The notes beneath the pieces are model-generated. The model was given only the letters and a program-made list of their open reading frames with translations, ran no database searches and was not told the DNA's origin. Source: Triticum aestivum (lineage: Eukaryota; Streptophyta; Magnoliopsida; Poales; Poaceae). Taken from it: DNA of 64,000 nt. Both the position numbers and the translations under genes were made by a program. Positions 1 through 11,400 of the stretch are shown here, in pieces (within the stretch, counting starts at the first letter, position 1; each line of letters opens with the position of its first letter). The DNA lies in the NCBI RefSeq assembly GCF_018294505.1, contig NC_057810.1, positions 702,503,852 to 702,567,851 on the forward strand. Direction: 5' to 3'.

Positions 1-21
1 GTTTTGAAAGAACAAATTTAA

Positions 22-2105
22 GAGCAACTACAACGGGGCGACCCAAAAGGACGGCGATTTCGTCCGCTTTTTGTCCGTTTGGGTCGGCCGCCCGCCCGGC
101 GTTCGCCCTGTTTTATATATGGATCGGCAGGGCGCCCAACGCGCTGACCCATATGTGCCGTCGTGGCTGCCTGGTCCCCCTATTTTTTGCATGATTGCAT
201 GGTTTGAATCAAAATAAAATCGTTTTGAACCGAATAAAATTGCATAGTTTATTACAAGCCAAATGAAAATAAAAAGGTCTCACGTAGGTCTCACATAGTT
301 TTGCAAACGAATAAAAGAAGATACATCTATTGGTTGCCAACATGAGCCCACATATGCTCAACCAAATCATTTTGTAGTTGCACGTGGGTTTCTCAATCAC
401 GCATGTCTTCATGAAATTGGGTGAACTGTTCAAACATTGTCGCTACTCCATGCTCAGGCACAACATTCCCAACGTTCTGTACGCTCGTCTTCTACGATCA
501 TATTATGCATGATCACATAAGCAGCCATCACCTCCTACAGTTTCTGCGTGCTCCAGGTATTAGCAGTATACCGAACGATGCCCCATCGAGATTGCAAAAC
601 ACCAAAGGCACGCTCGACATCCTTCCTAACACTCTCTTGCTCTTGGGCAAATCTTTTCCTCTTCTCTCCGACAGGGTTGGGTATTGTCTTCACAATAGTG
701 GTCCATTGAGAATAGATATCGTCACCCAGATAGTATCATTTGTCGTAGGTGTGGTCGTTGACAGTAAAGTTCACGGGTGGGCTGTTGCCTTCGGCAAGCC
801 TAGCAAACAACGACGAGCGCTGAAGCACGTTGATATCATTGTGTGATCCGGCCATGCCAAAGAAAGAGTGCCAGATCCAGAAATCTTGAGACGCCACGAC
901 CTCAAGTATGACAGTGCAAGCCCTGACATGGGCCTTATACTACCCTTGCCAAGCAGAAGGGCAGTTCTTCCACTCCCAATGCATGCAGTCTATACTACCA
1001 AGCATCCCTGGGAAGCCCCTGCTGGCATTCATCACCAACAAACGGGCTGTATCTTCAGCAATCGGCTCTCTCAAGTACTCAGGGCCAAACACAACAATAA
1101 CAACCTTGCAGAACTTATACAGGGACTCTAGGAAAGTAGACTCGCTCATACGAACGTACTCGTCAATGAGATCATCGGGCACTCCGTATGCAAGCATTCG
1201 GATGGCGGCAGTGCATTTCTGATAAGAGGAAAAAACAATCTTGCCAACGGCATCCTCTTTGCACTCGAAATAGTCATCATAGCCGACCACCCCCTCTCTA
1301 ATACAGTTGAAAACATGCCTACTCATACGGAAACGGCGGCGGAATTTCTGATGTTTGTTGTATCAAAGTAGTCCTTCCAAAGAAGGAAATGCCCGCTCTC
1401 TCGGTTGCGATTCAGCGCCGGAAGGTGGCCCGGAATGGAGCCAAGGAACAATGGCCGCTGGTGTTGAGGTGGTGATAGACCAACACGGTAGCCAACATCT
1501 CCTCCTCGTCATTGGAGGACGAATCGTCGGAGTCGTAAAGAAAATTGTGAAAAAAGAACTCGTCGACGAAGTCCATTTTGTACCTTGGCAAACCGTCGAA
1601 TAGCTTGCAGGCGTCGGCGAAGGAGACGGCCGGCAAAGGAAGTCGCGGCGCGCACGGACCAACTAGTTGTCCTGCCGGCATCCGACAAGCGTGCCGCCGT
1701 CCGACGAGCATGCCAGTGAGGATCTGGCCGGGCGGCGAGGCGGCTTCTTGGTCGGGGGCGGCTGTGTGGTGGGGAGGCGCGGGGGGTGAGAAGCTGTCGG
1801 CTGCCCGGCGGCAAGACGGCGGTGGCGGGCGACGTGGGAGTGCGCGGCGTAGCTGGACGGGTGTGGAGGCCCCGGCAGCTGGCCGAGTCGCCGACAAAAA
1901 TGGGCGTCGGCGTCGGCTACGAAGGAGGACGGCAAGGGTTGTTGTTGGATGGGGGAGGGCAATGTGACACAGACCAGCGGGCCCGGGAAGGAGAGAGCGA
2001 GCGTACGCGCGTCCGGCTGGGTCGGTGCGTTGGGCCGCCTTTTATGTCCGTGCCGACCCAAATGGACGGCGGCGGACGAAATGGGTCGCCCCGTTGGAGT
2101 TGCTC
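22..2105 (-). mobile_element. PIF/Harbinger DNA transposon, complete ends, autonomous-type but decayed
   Basis: The left end (22-44) begins GAGCAACTACAACGGGGCGA. The reverse complement of the right end (2081-2105) begins GAGCAACTCCAACGGGGCGA, so the terminal inverted repeats are about 24 bp with one mismatch. Both ends are flanked by TAA (19-21 and 2106-2108), the 3-bp target duplication typical of PIF/Harbinger. The inside carries a broken DDE transposase on the minus strand and a GC-rich leader at about 1620-2080. No second ORF (the Myb-like partner usual in this superfamily) was recognised, so the copy looks like a derivative of an autonomous element that no longer encodes a working set. 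The call is firm because ends, target duplication and transposase all agree. Confidence 0.9.
430..1620 (-). pseudogene. PIF/Harbinger (DDE_Tnp_4 / ALP1-like) transposase, broken
   Basis: Read on the minus strand, this shows blocks typical of plant Harbinger transposases, which cut and paste the element using a DDE catalytic triad. The first acidic residue is in [14 protein letters not shown] near 965-1000, the second in SHNDIN near 820-840, and the third in ERAFGVLQSRWG near 570-610. N-terminal blocks such as [15 protein letters not shown] are at about 1300-1345. The frame is lost at two places upstream (around 1345 and 1410). Two in-frame stops follow the first catalytic block: one replaces an expected Gln (CAG to TAG, about 938) and one an expected Trp (TGG to TGA, about 743). 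Both stops fit C-to-T change in methylated DNA. The true start codon could not be fixed. All three catalytic residues survive, but the reading frame does not. Confidence 0.85.
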
Positions 2106-2303
2106 TAACATCCCATATTTTTTTATTTCTTTTGAAACTTCTTTTTTGAAACTTTAAAACGTCATTTTTATGTGGTTTTTATTGGTTTTCCGTCGAAACT
2201 TAGTTTCCATGTGATATTCTCTGCAGCATCCACATCGCCGTCCAACTCTCCGTAGTTGTAAAATTTGTCAGCCAACTCCAACCAACCGTTGGTCTCTTCG
2301 AAT

Positions 2304-2800
2304 GGGTGGGATTCTAGTCGAGTCGGCTCGGCTCGTTACAGCTCATTACAATAACACGTGAGCTCGACTTGACTCGTTAATATAACGAGTTCCGAGTCAA
2401 ATTCGGCTCGACTCGTGTAACTCAAGAGGTAGCTCGTTTAACTCGTTATAGGCGTCAATAGCAATATTGATATTGGGTGTGCAATTATTCTACGAAAATA
2501 TATTTACAAACACATACATTTCTCCACAAATCACAACAATCAAGAATTTACATTAAAGGAACACTTGGCACACTTTATGAATGACAAGAATCTATAACAA
2601 TGTTTGTATTTATCTCACGTCCCTTTTGATTAACGAGCTTAATGAGCTAAACAAGTAACTCATTAGCTTGGCTCATTGAAGTCATTTTGTTAACAAGCTT
2701 AGATTAAAACTCGACTCCACCCGTTAGTCATCAAAATTGAGTTGAGCCGAGTCACGAGCTACTCCTTTATCTTGTGATTTTCGAGTTAAAATTCCATCCC
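2304..2800. repeat. Candidate non-autonomous hAT-like element with subterminal ACTCG/CGAGT repeats
   Basis: The left edge (GGGTGGGATTCTAGTCGA) and the reverse complement of the right edge (GGGATGGAATTTTAACTCGA) match imperfectly. Many copies of CTCG/CGAG motifs crowd the 150 bp inside each edge, a subterminal-repeat pattern seen in hAT elements. No 8-bp target duplication is visible and there is no coding sequence. It could equally be an unclassified repeat. The 195 bp before it (2109-2303) hold nothing I recognise. Confidence 0.35.
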
Positions 2801-2864
2801 TAGCTCTGGGCCACCAAGGAAGAACCGCATTGCCTTTGATAAGAAGAAAAACCATACAACATAA

Positions 2865-3675
2865 GGGCAACTTCAACGGGGATCATCAAACCATCTTAAC
2901 ATTTGGAACATTTTTTTGCCATCCAGCGTGGTGCCTCAAATGTCCGTGGACGCGTTCGGGCTTTCAGAATCCCACAAACCGGTCACCACTCATGGAAGGT
3001 TTCAGGGAGTCCGGACCTCCGCTACATAGGCCTCCGACACCTCGTCTTACCCAAATCCTCTCTTTTGGACCCCTTTCCCCTCACCCCGCCCCCCTTGCTT
3101 TATATCCGCGCTATTCTATTTGAACATCGTAGCTCTACCACCTCGGCTGTCGCACATGCCTTGTTGAATGTTCGCTGCCCCACCCACATGCATGTCCGCT
3201 TTGAACTACGACACCATTGATCACCCCCATCCTCGTCCATAGCCAGGTATCCTCCGCCCCTATCAACACCGTCCATGGCGGACACCACGCCCGACAAAGT
3301 ATTCGGTTGGTCAGTAGTACAAACTTTGTAGGCATGAAGCAAGGGGGCGCGTTTTTTTGGCAAAATATGCATTCTTGGTTTCATGAGAAAAAGCACTTCG
3401 CTTCCTACAACTTGCATATGATCTATGATCATAATGTGAAGTCTCTATCTCATTTGTGGTAAACTATCTCAAACTCCATCATGAAGTATCGCGGTGCGAT
3501 CACACGGGTGGAAAGAAGGTGGCCACCAGGTGCGTGAATCATGGAGATCATAGGTTTTGCTCTTGTTGCTCAACATGTTAATCAATTCATTGAATAACAC
3601 TCAATGTTGTAACTTGATGATCATGTTATTGCATAGCCCGCACGCGCTGCCGTATCTATATATCTATCCACTACA
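2865..3675. other. Gene-free stretch with a solitary Harbinger-like terminus
   Basis: At 2862-2884 TAA is followed by GGGCAACTTCAACGGGG, closely resembling the terminal repeat of the complete Harbinger element at 22-2105. No matching right end was found before the Gypsy LTR at 3676, so this is probably a truncated element. A short frame starting at ATGGCGGACACC (3275) closes after fewer than 20 codons. No other gene is supported. Confidence 0.35.
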
Positions 3676-4201
3676 TGTTGGGGATATAACTATTAGGTAT
3701 GACCCGCCCTGGAGGGGCCGGGTTATACCTATGGCGATTCATCATCATGAAGCCCACGAAGACGTTCTGAAGATGTCGGTTTAGTTAAAGGGCCCAAGTC
3801 CCAAAGGCGGCTTAAGGCCCGTAGAGATAAACCGCCGTATATGTCTGACTTGAATTATAAGGCAGGAATAGATAGTCACCGAGCCGGACACTGTTTATGA
3901 GCCAGTCGGGACTCTGTAAGCCGCTGGGCGTCGACCTCTGTATATAAAGGGACGACCAACGGCGGTTCAGGACAAGAAACAAGAGATCGAAAGCTAGGTC
4001 AAGCGGATTCGCTCCCTGGTAACCGAGACATAAGCAATCCCACCTAAACTGGATCGTAGGCTTTTACCTTCACCACAAGGGGCCAAACCAGTATAAACTC
4101 CCGTGTCCTTTGTCCCGTTTAACCCCTTTAAGCTTCCTAGTTGCGATGGCTCCACGACTAAGTCCTTTTGCTAGGACATCTGTCGTGACCTTTCCACGAC
4201 A
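3676..4201 (+). repeat. 5' LTR of the Tat-lineage Gypsy element
   Basis: It starts TGTTGGGGATATAAC and ends CCACGACA, giving TG...CA ends and 526 bp. It is followed at once by GTTGGCGCCCACCGTGGG, the usual start of the primer-binding region in this kind of plant Gypsy element. Only one copy is present, so it cannot be dated by LTR comparison. Confidence 0.8.
3941..3948 (+). promoter_or_regulatory. TATA box in the Gypsy 5' LTR
   Basis: TATATAAA lies 253 bp before the LTR end, after a GC-rich stretch, where the U3 promoter of a plant LTR is expected. Transcription would start about 30 bp downstream. Inferred from sequence alone. Confidence 0.5.
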
Positions 4202-4277
4202 GTTGGCGCCCACCGTGGGCCAGTGCACGGTGGATTTGAGTTCTTAAAGGGCAGCTTCGAAGTCCAAGGGATACGCT

Positions 4278-5977
4278 ATGGGCCGGATGACCAAGAGTTG
4301 TCGCGGCAAGCTCTACATCGACGATGCAGGGTGGGGCCCTGAGGCCGGCTCAATTGAGTACGGGTACCGGGTCCCCTTTGGTGGAATCCACGTCTTCATC
4401 GGCAAGATTGGCGAACCGGGCCCTGAGCCGGACATCTGCACCGACATCATCGAGACGGCTCAGCGTGCGAGACTTGCCCGAGTTCAGCCCGCCGTGAAGC
4501 GTGCCTTCGTGAGATGCCTCCATGGAGCAGAATTTTCTGAAGAATCTATGTCTGGTGGTGAGACGGCCATCTACTCTGATGGTGAGTCATCCACGGGTGA
4601 GACTGATTTGTTGTATCAACTGCAAGATGGCGGGCTTGGGGGCTATTCCGATGGCAAAAGTATTCCGGACCCCTATGAGCCGCCAAACAGAGTCGGAATC
4701 TTCATGGCTGGTACCCAGCCTGGGCTAAATTCTTCAACTACAACGGCGATGACTTCCGGGTCAGCAGCGGTGATGGCAGCCGGGGCAGGACACTCTGTGC
4801 ACCCGCCGGCTCAGGTTTTGATGGCTTTAATGGATAAATTGACGACTTTGTTAACATCCTGGTCAACACGGTGAATCAAGCTCAACATGATGCGGAGGTG
4901 GCACAATTATGTGAGGAGATAGCACAAGCTAAAGAAGACCTGGCGGCAGAGGACGTCAGGATGGCCGCATAACGGGCTGCTTTGGATGCTCAGGCCCAGC
5001 GGATTCAGTGAGAGGCTTTCCAGCTTACGATGGATCAGAACGTATCAAATGAGATTACGAGGAGAATGCACCAGTCCCGTCTGCCTATGGTTTATGAGCC
5101 TAGAAACCTCTTCCGCACACCCGGTGCAGGGCCCAGTAACCCGCCGGAGGTAAACCGGACTGCGGCGACTGGGGCAGGAACACCGGTTCAGCCACGCGTG
5201 ACGGAACCCCCTCGTCTGAATACCGCTCCACCTCAGCATGTACCGACACCATCGGGTCATTATTCTAATCCATTGGAAAACATGATTGCTGCGGTAGCAC
5301 GATTGGCGGCTCTCCCGGTGGATGGCGACTCTCCAATGGCGGTTGAAACACGAAGGGTCAAAGAACTTCTTCAGACAGCCTTGGCACAGTAGGAGGCATA
5401 TTCTTACAGTCGAGATAGGATTCACTCAACCCCTCGCCCAAGCCGGAGCCGGAGTTATAGCATGCATATGGACTCACCGGCCGTTTTAAGCAATGCCCGA
5501 CGCTGTGATCAGCCGCGCGGGCATGACCCGACACGTGATGGAGCTCTTAACTTGCTTGATCAGGACAGAGTGCATCAACAAGCCGAGTAGACGGCTCAGC
5601 AAGCAGCCCAACATGCGACTCACCAGCCCTTTCCGGTTTATCCGATAACCTCGGTTGAGGCGGGCGTGATCTCTAGGTCTACAGGTGTACCCTGTCTGGT
5701 GCCGGCTCTATGTAATGAGCATTTGCCCAAGGATATCAAAGGACCTCGAAAGGTGCCTAATTACACAACCGATTTACCCCTGAGGCATGGATTGAAAGTT
5801 ATGAGATGACCATGGAGCTACTGTAGGTCAGTGATGCTGCGTGTGCCAAATACTTCACCATGATGCTGGATGGAATGGACCATACTTGGTTAAAAGGGCT
5901 ACCTACCAACTCCATCGGGTCGTGGGAAGAGTTGAACGCTCGGTTTATTTAGAACTTTAAAGACACATGCAAGCAGC
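4278..5977 (+). pseudogene. gag of the Tat-lineage element, 5' part
   Basis: The first open frame starts at 4278 (ATGGGCCGGATGACC), 76 bp after the LTR, and runs 198 codons to 4874. Gag-like frames continue in pieces with stops near 4970, 5010, 5392 and 5590. The last part carries the retrotransposon capsid-like stretch that ends abruptly in ...KDTCKQ at 5977, where the minus-strand element is inserted. The same protein frame resumes at 13582. Gag would form the particle that packages the element's RNA. Stops are frequent and often TAG or TGA in place of likely CAG or TGG. Confidence 0.65.
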
Positions 5978-7551
5978 TGCTACCTCTTGAGCATGCGTTG
6001 GTTTTTCCTTTGAAGAGGAAAGGGTGATGCAACAAAGTAGCGTAAATATTTCCCTCAGTTTTGAGAACCAAGGTATCAATCCAGTAGGAGGCTCCTCCCA
6101 AGTCCCACGCGCCTACACAAACAAACAAGAACCTCCCAACCAACGCGATAAAGGGGTTGTCAATCCCTTCATGAAAACTTGCAAAAGTGAGATCTGATAG
6201 AGATAATATAATAAGATAAATATTTTTGGTATTTTTATGATATAGATTGGAAAATAAAAGATGCAAATAAAAGTAGATGGAAAACTTATATGATAAAAGA
6301 TAGACCCGGGGGCCATAGGTTTCACTAGTGGCTTCTCTCAAGATAGCATAATTATTACGGTGGGTGAACAAATTACTGTCGAGCAATTGATAGAAAAGTG
6401 CATTGTTATGAGAATATCTAGGCATGATCATGTATATAGGCATCACGTCCGCAACAAGTAGACCGAAATGATTCTGCATCTACTACTATTACTCCACACA
6501 TCGACCGACTCCTATCTGCATCTAGAGTATTAAGTTCATAAGAACAGAGTAACGCATTAAGCAAGATGACATGATGTAGAGTGATAAACTCATGCAATAT
6601 GATATAAACCCCATCTTTTTATCCTCAATGGCAACAATACAATACATGCCTTGCTGCCCCTGCTGTCACTGGGAAAGGACACCGCAAGATTGAACCCAAA
6701 GCTAAGCACTTTCCCATTACAAGAAAGATCAATCTAGTAGGCCAAACCAAACTGATAATTCAAAGAGACTTGCAAAGATAACCAATCATATATAAAAGAA
6801 TTCAGAGGAGATTCAAATATTTCTCATAGATAAACTTGATCATAAACCCACAATTCATCGGATCTCGACAAACACACCGCAAAAAGAGTTACATCGAATA
6901 GATCTCCAAGAAGATGAAGGAGAACTTTTTATTGAGAATCAAAGAGAGAGAGAAGAATCCATCTAGCTAATAACTATGCACCCGAAGGTCTGTGCTAAAC
7001 TACTCACAACTCATCGGAGAGGCCTTGGTGATGATGGAGAGGCCCTCCGTGGTTGATTCCCCCTCCGGCGGAGCGCAGACGAAGGCTCCAAGATGGGATC
7101 TCGCGGATACAAAAGGTTGCGGAGGTGGAAATAGTTTTTCGTGGTGCTCCTGGATGTTTTCGGGGTCTGTGGACATATATAGGAGGAAGAAGTAGGTCGG
7201 TGGATGCTCGAGGGGCCCACGAGGGTGGGGGGCGCGCCACCCTTACTGGGCGCGCCGGGCACCCTCGTGGCCTCCTTGTTTGCTTCTTGACGTCCACTCC
7301 AAGTCTCCTGGATTGCGTTTGTTCCAAAAAGATCGCTCCCGAAGGTTTCATTCCGTTTGGACTCCATTTGATATTCCTTTCCTTCGAAACACTGAAATAG
7401 GCAAAAAAACAACAATTCGGGCCGGGCCTCCGTTTAGTAGATTAGTCCCAAAAATGATACAAAAGTGTAAAGTAAAGCCCATAAACATCCAAAACAAGTA
7501 ATATAATAGCATGGAACAATCAAAAATTATAGATACGTTGGAGACGTATCA
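5978..7551 (-). repeat. 3' LTR of the Athila-type non-autonomous element
   Basis: 1574 bp, starting TGCTACCTC and ending GAGACGTATCA in plus orientation. In its own orientation it begins TGATACGTCTCC and ends GAGGTAGCA. It is nearly collinear with 11401-13576 apart from the rearranged stretch around the gap there. Short open frames in this LTR are chance. Confidence 0.85.
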
Positions 7552-10364
7552 AGCATCCCCAAGCTTAATTCCTGCTCGTCCTCGAGTAGGTAAATGATAA
7601 AAACAGAATTTTTGATGTGGAATGCTACCTAGCATAATTCTCAATGTAATTTTCTTTATTGTGGCATGATTGTTCAGATCCAAATGATTCAAGATAAAAG
7701 CTTATAAAACATAAAAATAGTAGTACTTTGAAGCATACTAACAAATAATCATGTCCAATCAAAATAGCATAGCCAAAGAAAGCTTATCCCTACAAAATCA
7801 TACAGTTAGGCCATGCTTCATCTTTATCACACAAAATACTCCCATCATGCACAACCCCTGTTTCAGCAAAGCAATTGGTTCATACTTTTCACGTGCTTCA
7901 GCTTTTTCAACTCTTACGCAATACATGAGCTCAAGCCATGGACATAGCACTATATGTGGTATATGGTGGTGGTTGTGAGGACAAAAACGGAGAAGATAGT
8001 CTCACACCAACTAGGCATATCAACGGGCTATGGAGATGCCCATTAATAGATATCAATGTGAGTGAGTAGGGATTGCCATGCAACGGATGCACTAGAGCTA
8101 TAAATATATGAAAGCTCAATAAAAGAAACTAAGTGGGTGTGCATCCAACTTGCTTTCTCATGAAGACCTAGGGCATTTTGAGGAAGCCCATCATTGGAAT
8201 ATACAAGCCAAGTTCTATAATGAAAATTTCCCACTAGTATATGAAAGTGACAACATAAGAGAATGAAGATCATGGTGCTACTTTGAAGCACAAGTGTGGA
8301 AAAAGAGATAGTAGCATTGTCCCTTCTCTCTTTTTCTCTCATTTTTTTATTTGGTGGGCTTCTTTGGCCTCTTTTTTTGTATGGGCTTCTTTGGCCTCTT
8401 TTTTTTATAAAGTCCGAAGTCTCATCCTGACTTGTGGGGGAATCATAGTCTTCATTATCCTTTCCTCACTTGGGACAATGCTCTAATAATGCAAATCATC
8501 ACACTTTTATTGATTTACAACTCAAAAGTTACAACTCAATACTTAGAACAAAATATGACTCTATGTGAATGCCTCTGGCGGTGTACCGGGATATGCAATG
8601 AATCAAGAGTGACATGTATGAAAAATTATGGAGGTGGCCTTGCCACAAATACGATGTCAACTACATGATCATGCAAAGAGCAATATGACAATGATGGAGC
8701 ATGTCATAATAAACGGAACAGTGGAAATTTGCATGGCAATATATCTCGGAATGGCTATGGAAATGCCATAATAGGTAGGTATGGTGGCTGTTTTGAGGAA
8801 GGTAAATAATGGGTGCATGCTACCGGCGAAGGTTGTGCGGCATAATAGAGTGGAAGGGTAAGTGTGCGTATATCCATGGACTCACATTAGTCATAAAGAA
8901 CTCATATACTTATTGCAAAAGTCTACTTGCCCTCGAAGCAAAGTACTACTATGCATGCTCCTAGGGGAAGGGTTGGTAGGAGTTAACCAACGCGATCCCG
9001 ACCTCCACTCATAAGGAAAGCAATTAAAAGAGCATTCCATGCAACAAATTTGTCACATAACTTTTACCATGCGTGCATGCTACGGGACTTGCCAACTTCA
9101 ACAAAAGTATTTCTCAATTTCATAATTACCCAACTAGCATGACTCTAGCACTACCACCTTTATATCTCAAAACAATTATCAAGCATCATATTGATCATAG
9201 TGTTTAATGCTCTTTCTATGATAGTTTTTATTATACCCAACTTGGATGCTCATCATTCTAGGACCAAATTTATAACCATAGAAAATACCATGTTGTTCTA
9301 AAGGACTCTCAAAATAATATAAGTGAAGCATGAGAGATCAACAATTTCTTCAAAATAAAGCCACCGCCGTGCTCTAGAAAATATAAGTGAAGCACATAGA
9401 GCAAAACTATCTAGCTCAAAAGATATAAGTGAAGCACTTAGAGTATTCTAATAAATTCTAAATCATGTGGGTATCTCCCAAAAGGTGTATACAGTAAGGA
9501 TGATTGTGGTAAACTAAAAAGAAAAGACTCATATCATACAAGACGCTCCAAGCAAAACACATATCATATGGTAAATAAAAATATAGCTCCAAGTAAAGTT
9601 ACCAATAGATGAAGACAAAAGAGGGGATGCCTTCCAGGGCATCACCAAGCTTAGGCTTTTGGTTGTCCTTGAATATCTTGGGGTGCCATGGGCATCCCCA
9701 AGCTTAGGCTTTTGCCACTCCTTATTCCATAGTCCATCAAATCTTTACCCAAAACTTGAAAACTTCACAACACAAAACTCAACAGGAAATCTCATAAGCT
9801 CCGTTAGTGCAAGAAAGAAAAGCCACCACATAAGGTACTGTAATGAACTCATTATTTATTTATATTGGTGTTAAACCTACTGTATTCCAACTTCTCTATG
9901 GTTCATACCCCCCGATACTAGCCATAGATGCATCAAAATAAGCAAACAACACACGAAAAACAGAATCTGTCAAAAGCAGAACAGTCTGTAGCAATCTGTA
10001 ACTTTAGAATACTTCTGGAACTCCAAAACTCCTACAAAAAAGGAAGTCCTAGGAAATTTGTATATTGATCTACAGCAAAAAGAATCAACGCAAAATCACG
10101 TTTCTGGGATTTATTGAATTTTTTCTCGTGCGTGCAAAGTTTCTGTTTTTCAGCAGAATCAAATCAACTTTCACCCAAGGTTATCCTATAGGTTCTACTT
10201 GGCACAAACACTATGAAAACATAAAAACACATCTAAACAGAGTCTAGATTTATTATTTATTACTAAACAGGAGCAAAAATCAAGGAACAAAAATAAAATT
10301 GGGTTGCCTCCCAACAAGCGCTATCGTTTAACGCCCTTAGCTAGGCATAAAAGCAAGAATAGAT

Positions 10365-10957
10365 CTAAGTATTGCGATCCTTGGCATTCAATTCTTCAAT
10401 AGAACACTTATAACCCATAGAAGTTCCTTTCTTTTTTGTAATTATTAAACTCTTAGGCAAAAAATCAAGATATTCATTTGTAACAAAAGGTTCCTTAATA
10501 AGAGCAAAGAAATCGGTATGTACGCTTATTGATTTGAGATCCGCATTTTCCTTACTAGAAGATTCACCCTTATTTTTAGGAACATACATTAATTTAGAAA
10601 TTTTTGTAGGAGGAGTTGGAGTATTTTCATGGATGAAAAGGCAGACCCTAAATTAGTAATAATATCCGCAAGTTTACTGATTCTTGTGGAATCTTGATCT
10701 ATCTTTTCATTAACTATAGGTTCTTTCTCTTTAAAACTTTTCAAAGTAACTCCAACCTTAGATCCATATTGAGTAATTTGGCTGTGGATATTTTTATCCA
10801 AATTTTCAATTAACTCGATAGTAGCAACTTTATTTTCAATAATTTCAGGCCTTTGCATCACATGTTCTAAAGTTAAAACTGTTTCGTTAACCAAAAGAGG
10901 CGGTAGACTGAACAAATCTGTCATGGCATTGTAAGCATCAAAAGTATGGCTACCCAA
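10365..10957 (-). pseudogene. gag-like remnant of the Athila-type element
   Basis: Two neighbouring minus-strand frames, 10589-10957 (122 codons, starting MGSHTFDAYNAMTDLF) and 10365-10589 (74 codons, starting MYVPKNKGESSS), lie about 440 bp after the primer site, in gag position. They overlap by one base, which suggests a frame break within one former gene. There is no zinc knuckle or protease motif. Assignment to gag rests on position; the protein itself is not recognised. Confidence 0.45.
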
Positions 10958-11369
10958 AAAATTCCCTGTGGTAATGGTATAAAGAATGTATCTATTCCAA
11001 GGGGTAATGTCTACATAAAAATTGCAAACAAGAACGGAAGTGGATTGCTTCCTAGTAGATCTATTTTGAGCATTGCAAATTCTATGCCAAGCATCTTTTA
11101 GATTTTCTCCCTCCCTTTGCTTAAAATTAAGAACTTCATGATAGGGAGTATTAATGATGATAGGAGACTAGCCATGATAACAAGATAGATAACTGACACA
11201 CAAGCACACAGAAGGCAAGCGAAGAAGAGAGGAGAACGGGAAAGAGAGGGCGAATAAAACGGCAAGGGTGAAGTGGGGGAGAGGAAAACGAGAGGCAAAT
11301 GACAATTAATATAATGCGAGGGAGATGAGTTTGTGATGGGTACTTGGTATGTCTTGACTTGAGCTAAGA

Positions 11370-11389
11370 CCTCCCCGACAACGGCGCCA
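11370..11389 (-). other. Primer-binding site of the Athila-type element
   Basis: The reverse complement reads TGGCGCCGTTGTCGGGGAGG, beginning 12 bp inside the 5' LTR edge at 11401. It differs by one base from the TGGCGCCGTTGCCGGGGA site that Athila elements pair with a tRNA 3' end, and it fixes the minus-strand orientation. Confidence 0.8.
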
Positions 11390-11400
11390 GAAATCCTTCT

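Larger units (their letters stand above)
7552..11400 (-). other. Internal region of the Athila-type element without pol
   Basis: This is A+T-rich sequence with many short frames. The stretch next to the 3' LTR (AGCATCCCCAAGCTTAATTC at 7551-7570) is the likely polypurine-tract side. A similar CCCCAAGCTTAGGCTTTTG segment is repeated at about 9640-9660 and 9695-9715. A duplicated GGGCTTCTTTGGCC motif lies at about 8358-8400. No enzyme motifs were found over 3.8 kb except the gag-like remnant listed separately. Confidence 0.6.

Noticed and set aside
1412..2061. Several Arg/Pro-rich frames in the right part of the Harbinger element
   Set aside because: GC-rich leader with competing frames on both strands; only the stretch reading DFVDEFFFHNFLYDSD belongs plausibly to the transposase N-terminal side.
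5949..6479. A 176-codon minus-strand frame at 5949-6479 and its near twin at 11306-11902
   Set aside because: The similarity between them is simply that both lie in the two LTRs of the same element; neither has a domain and the positions are LTR sequence.
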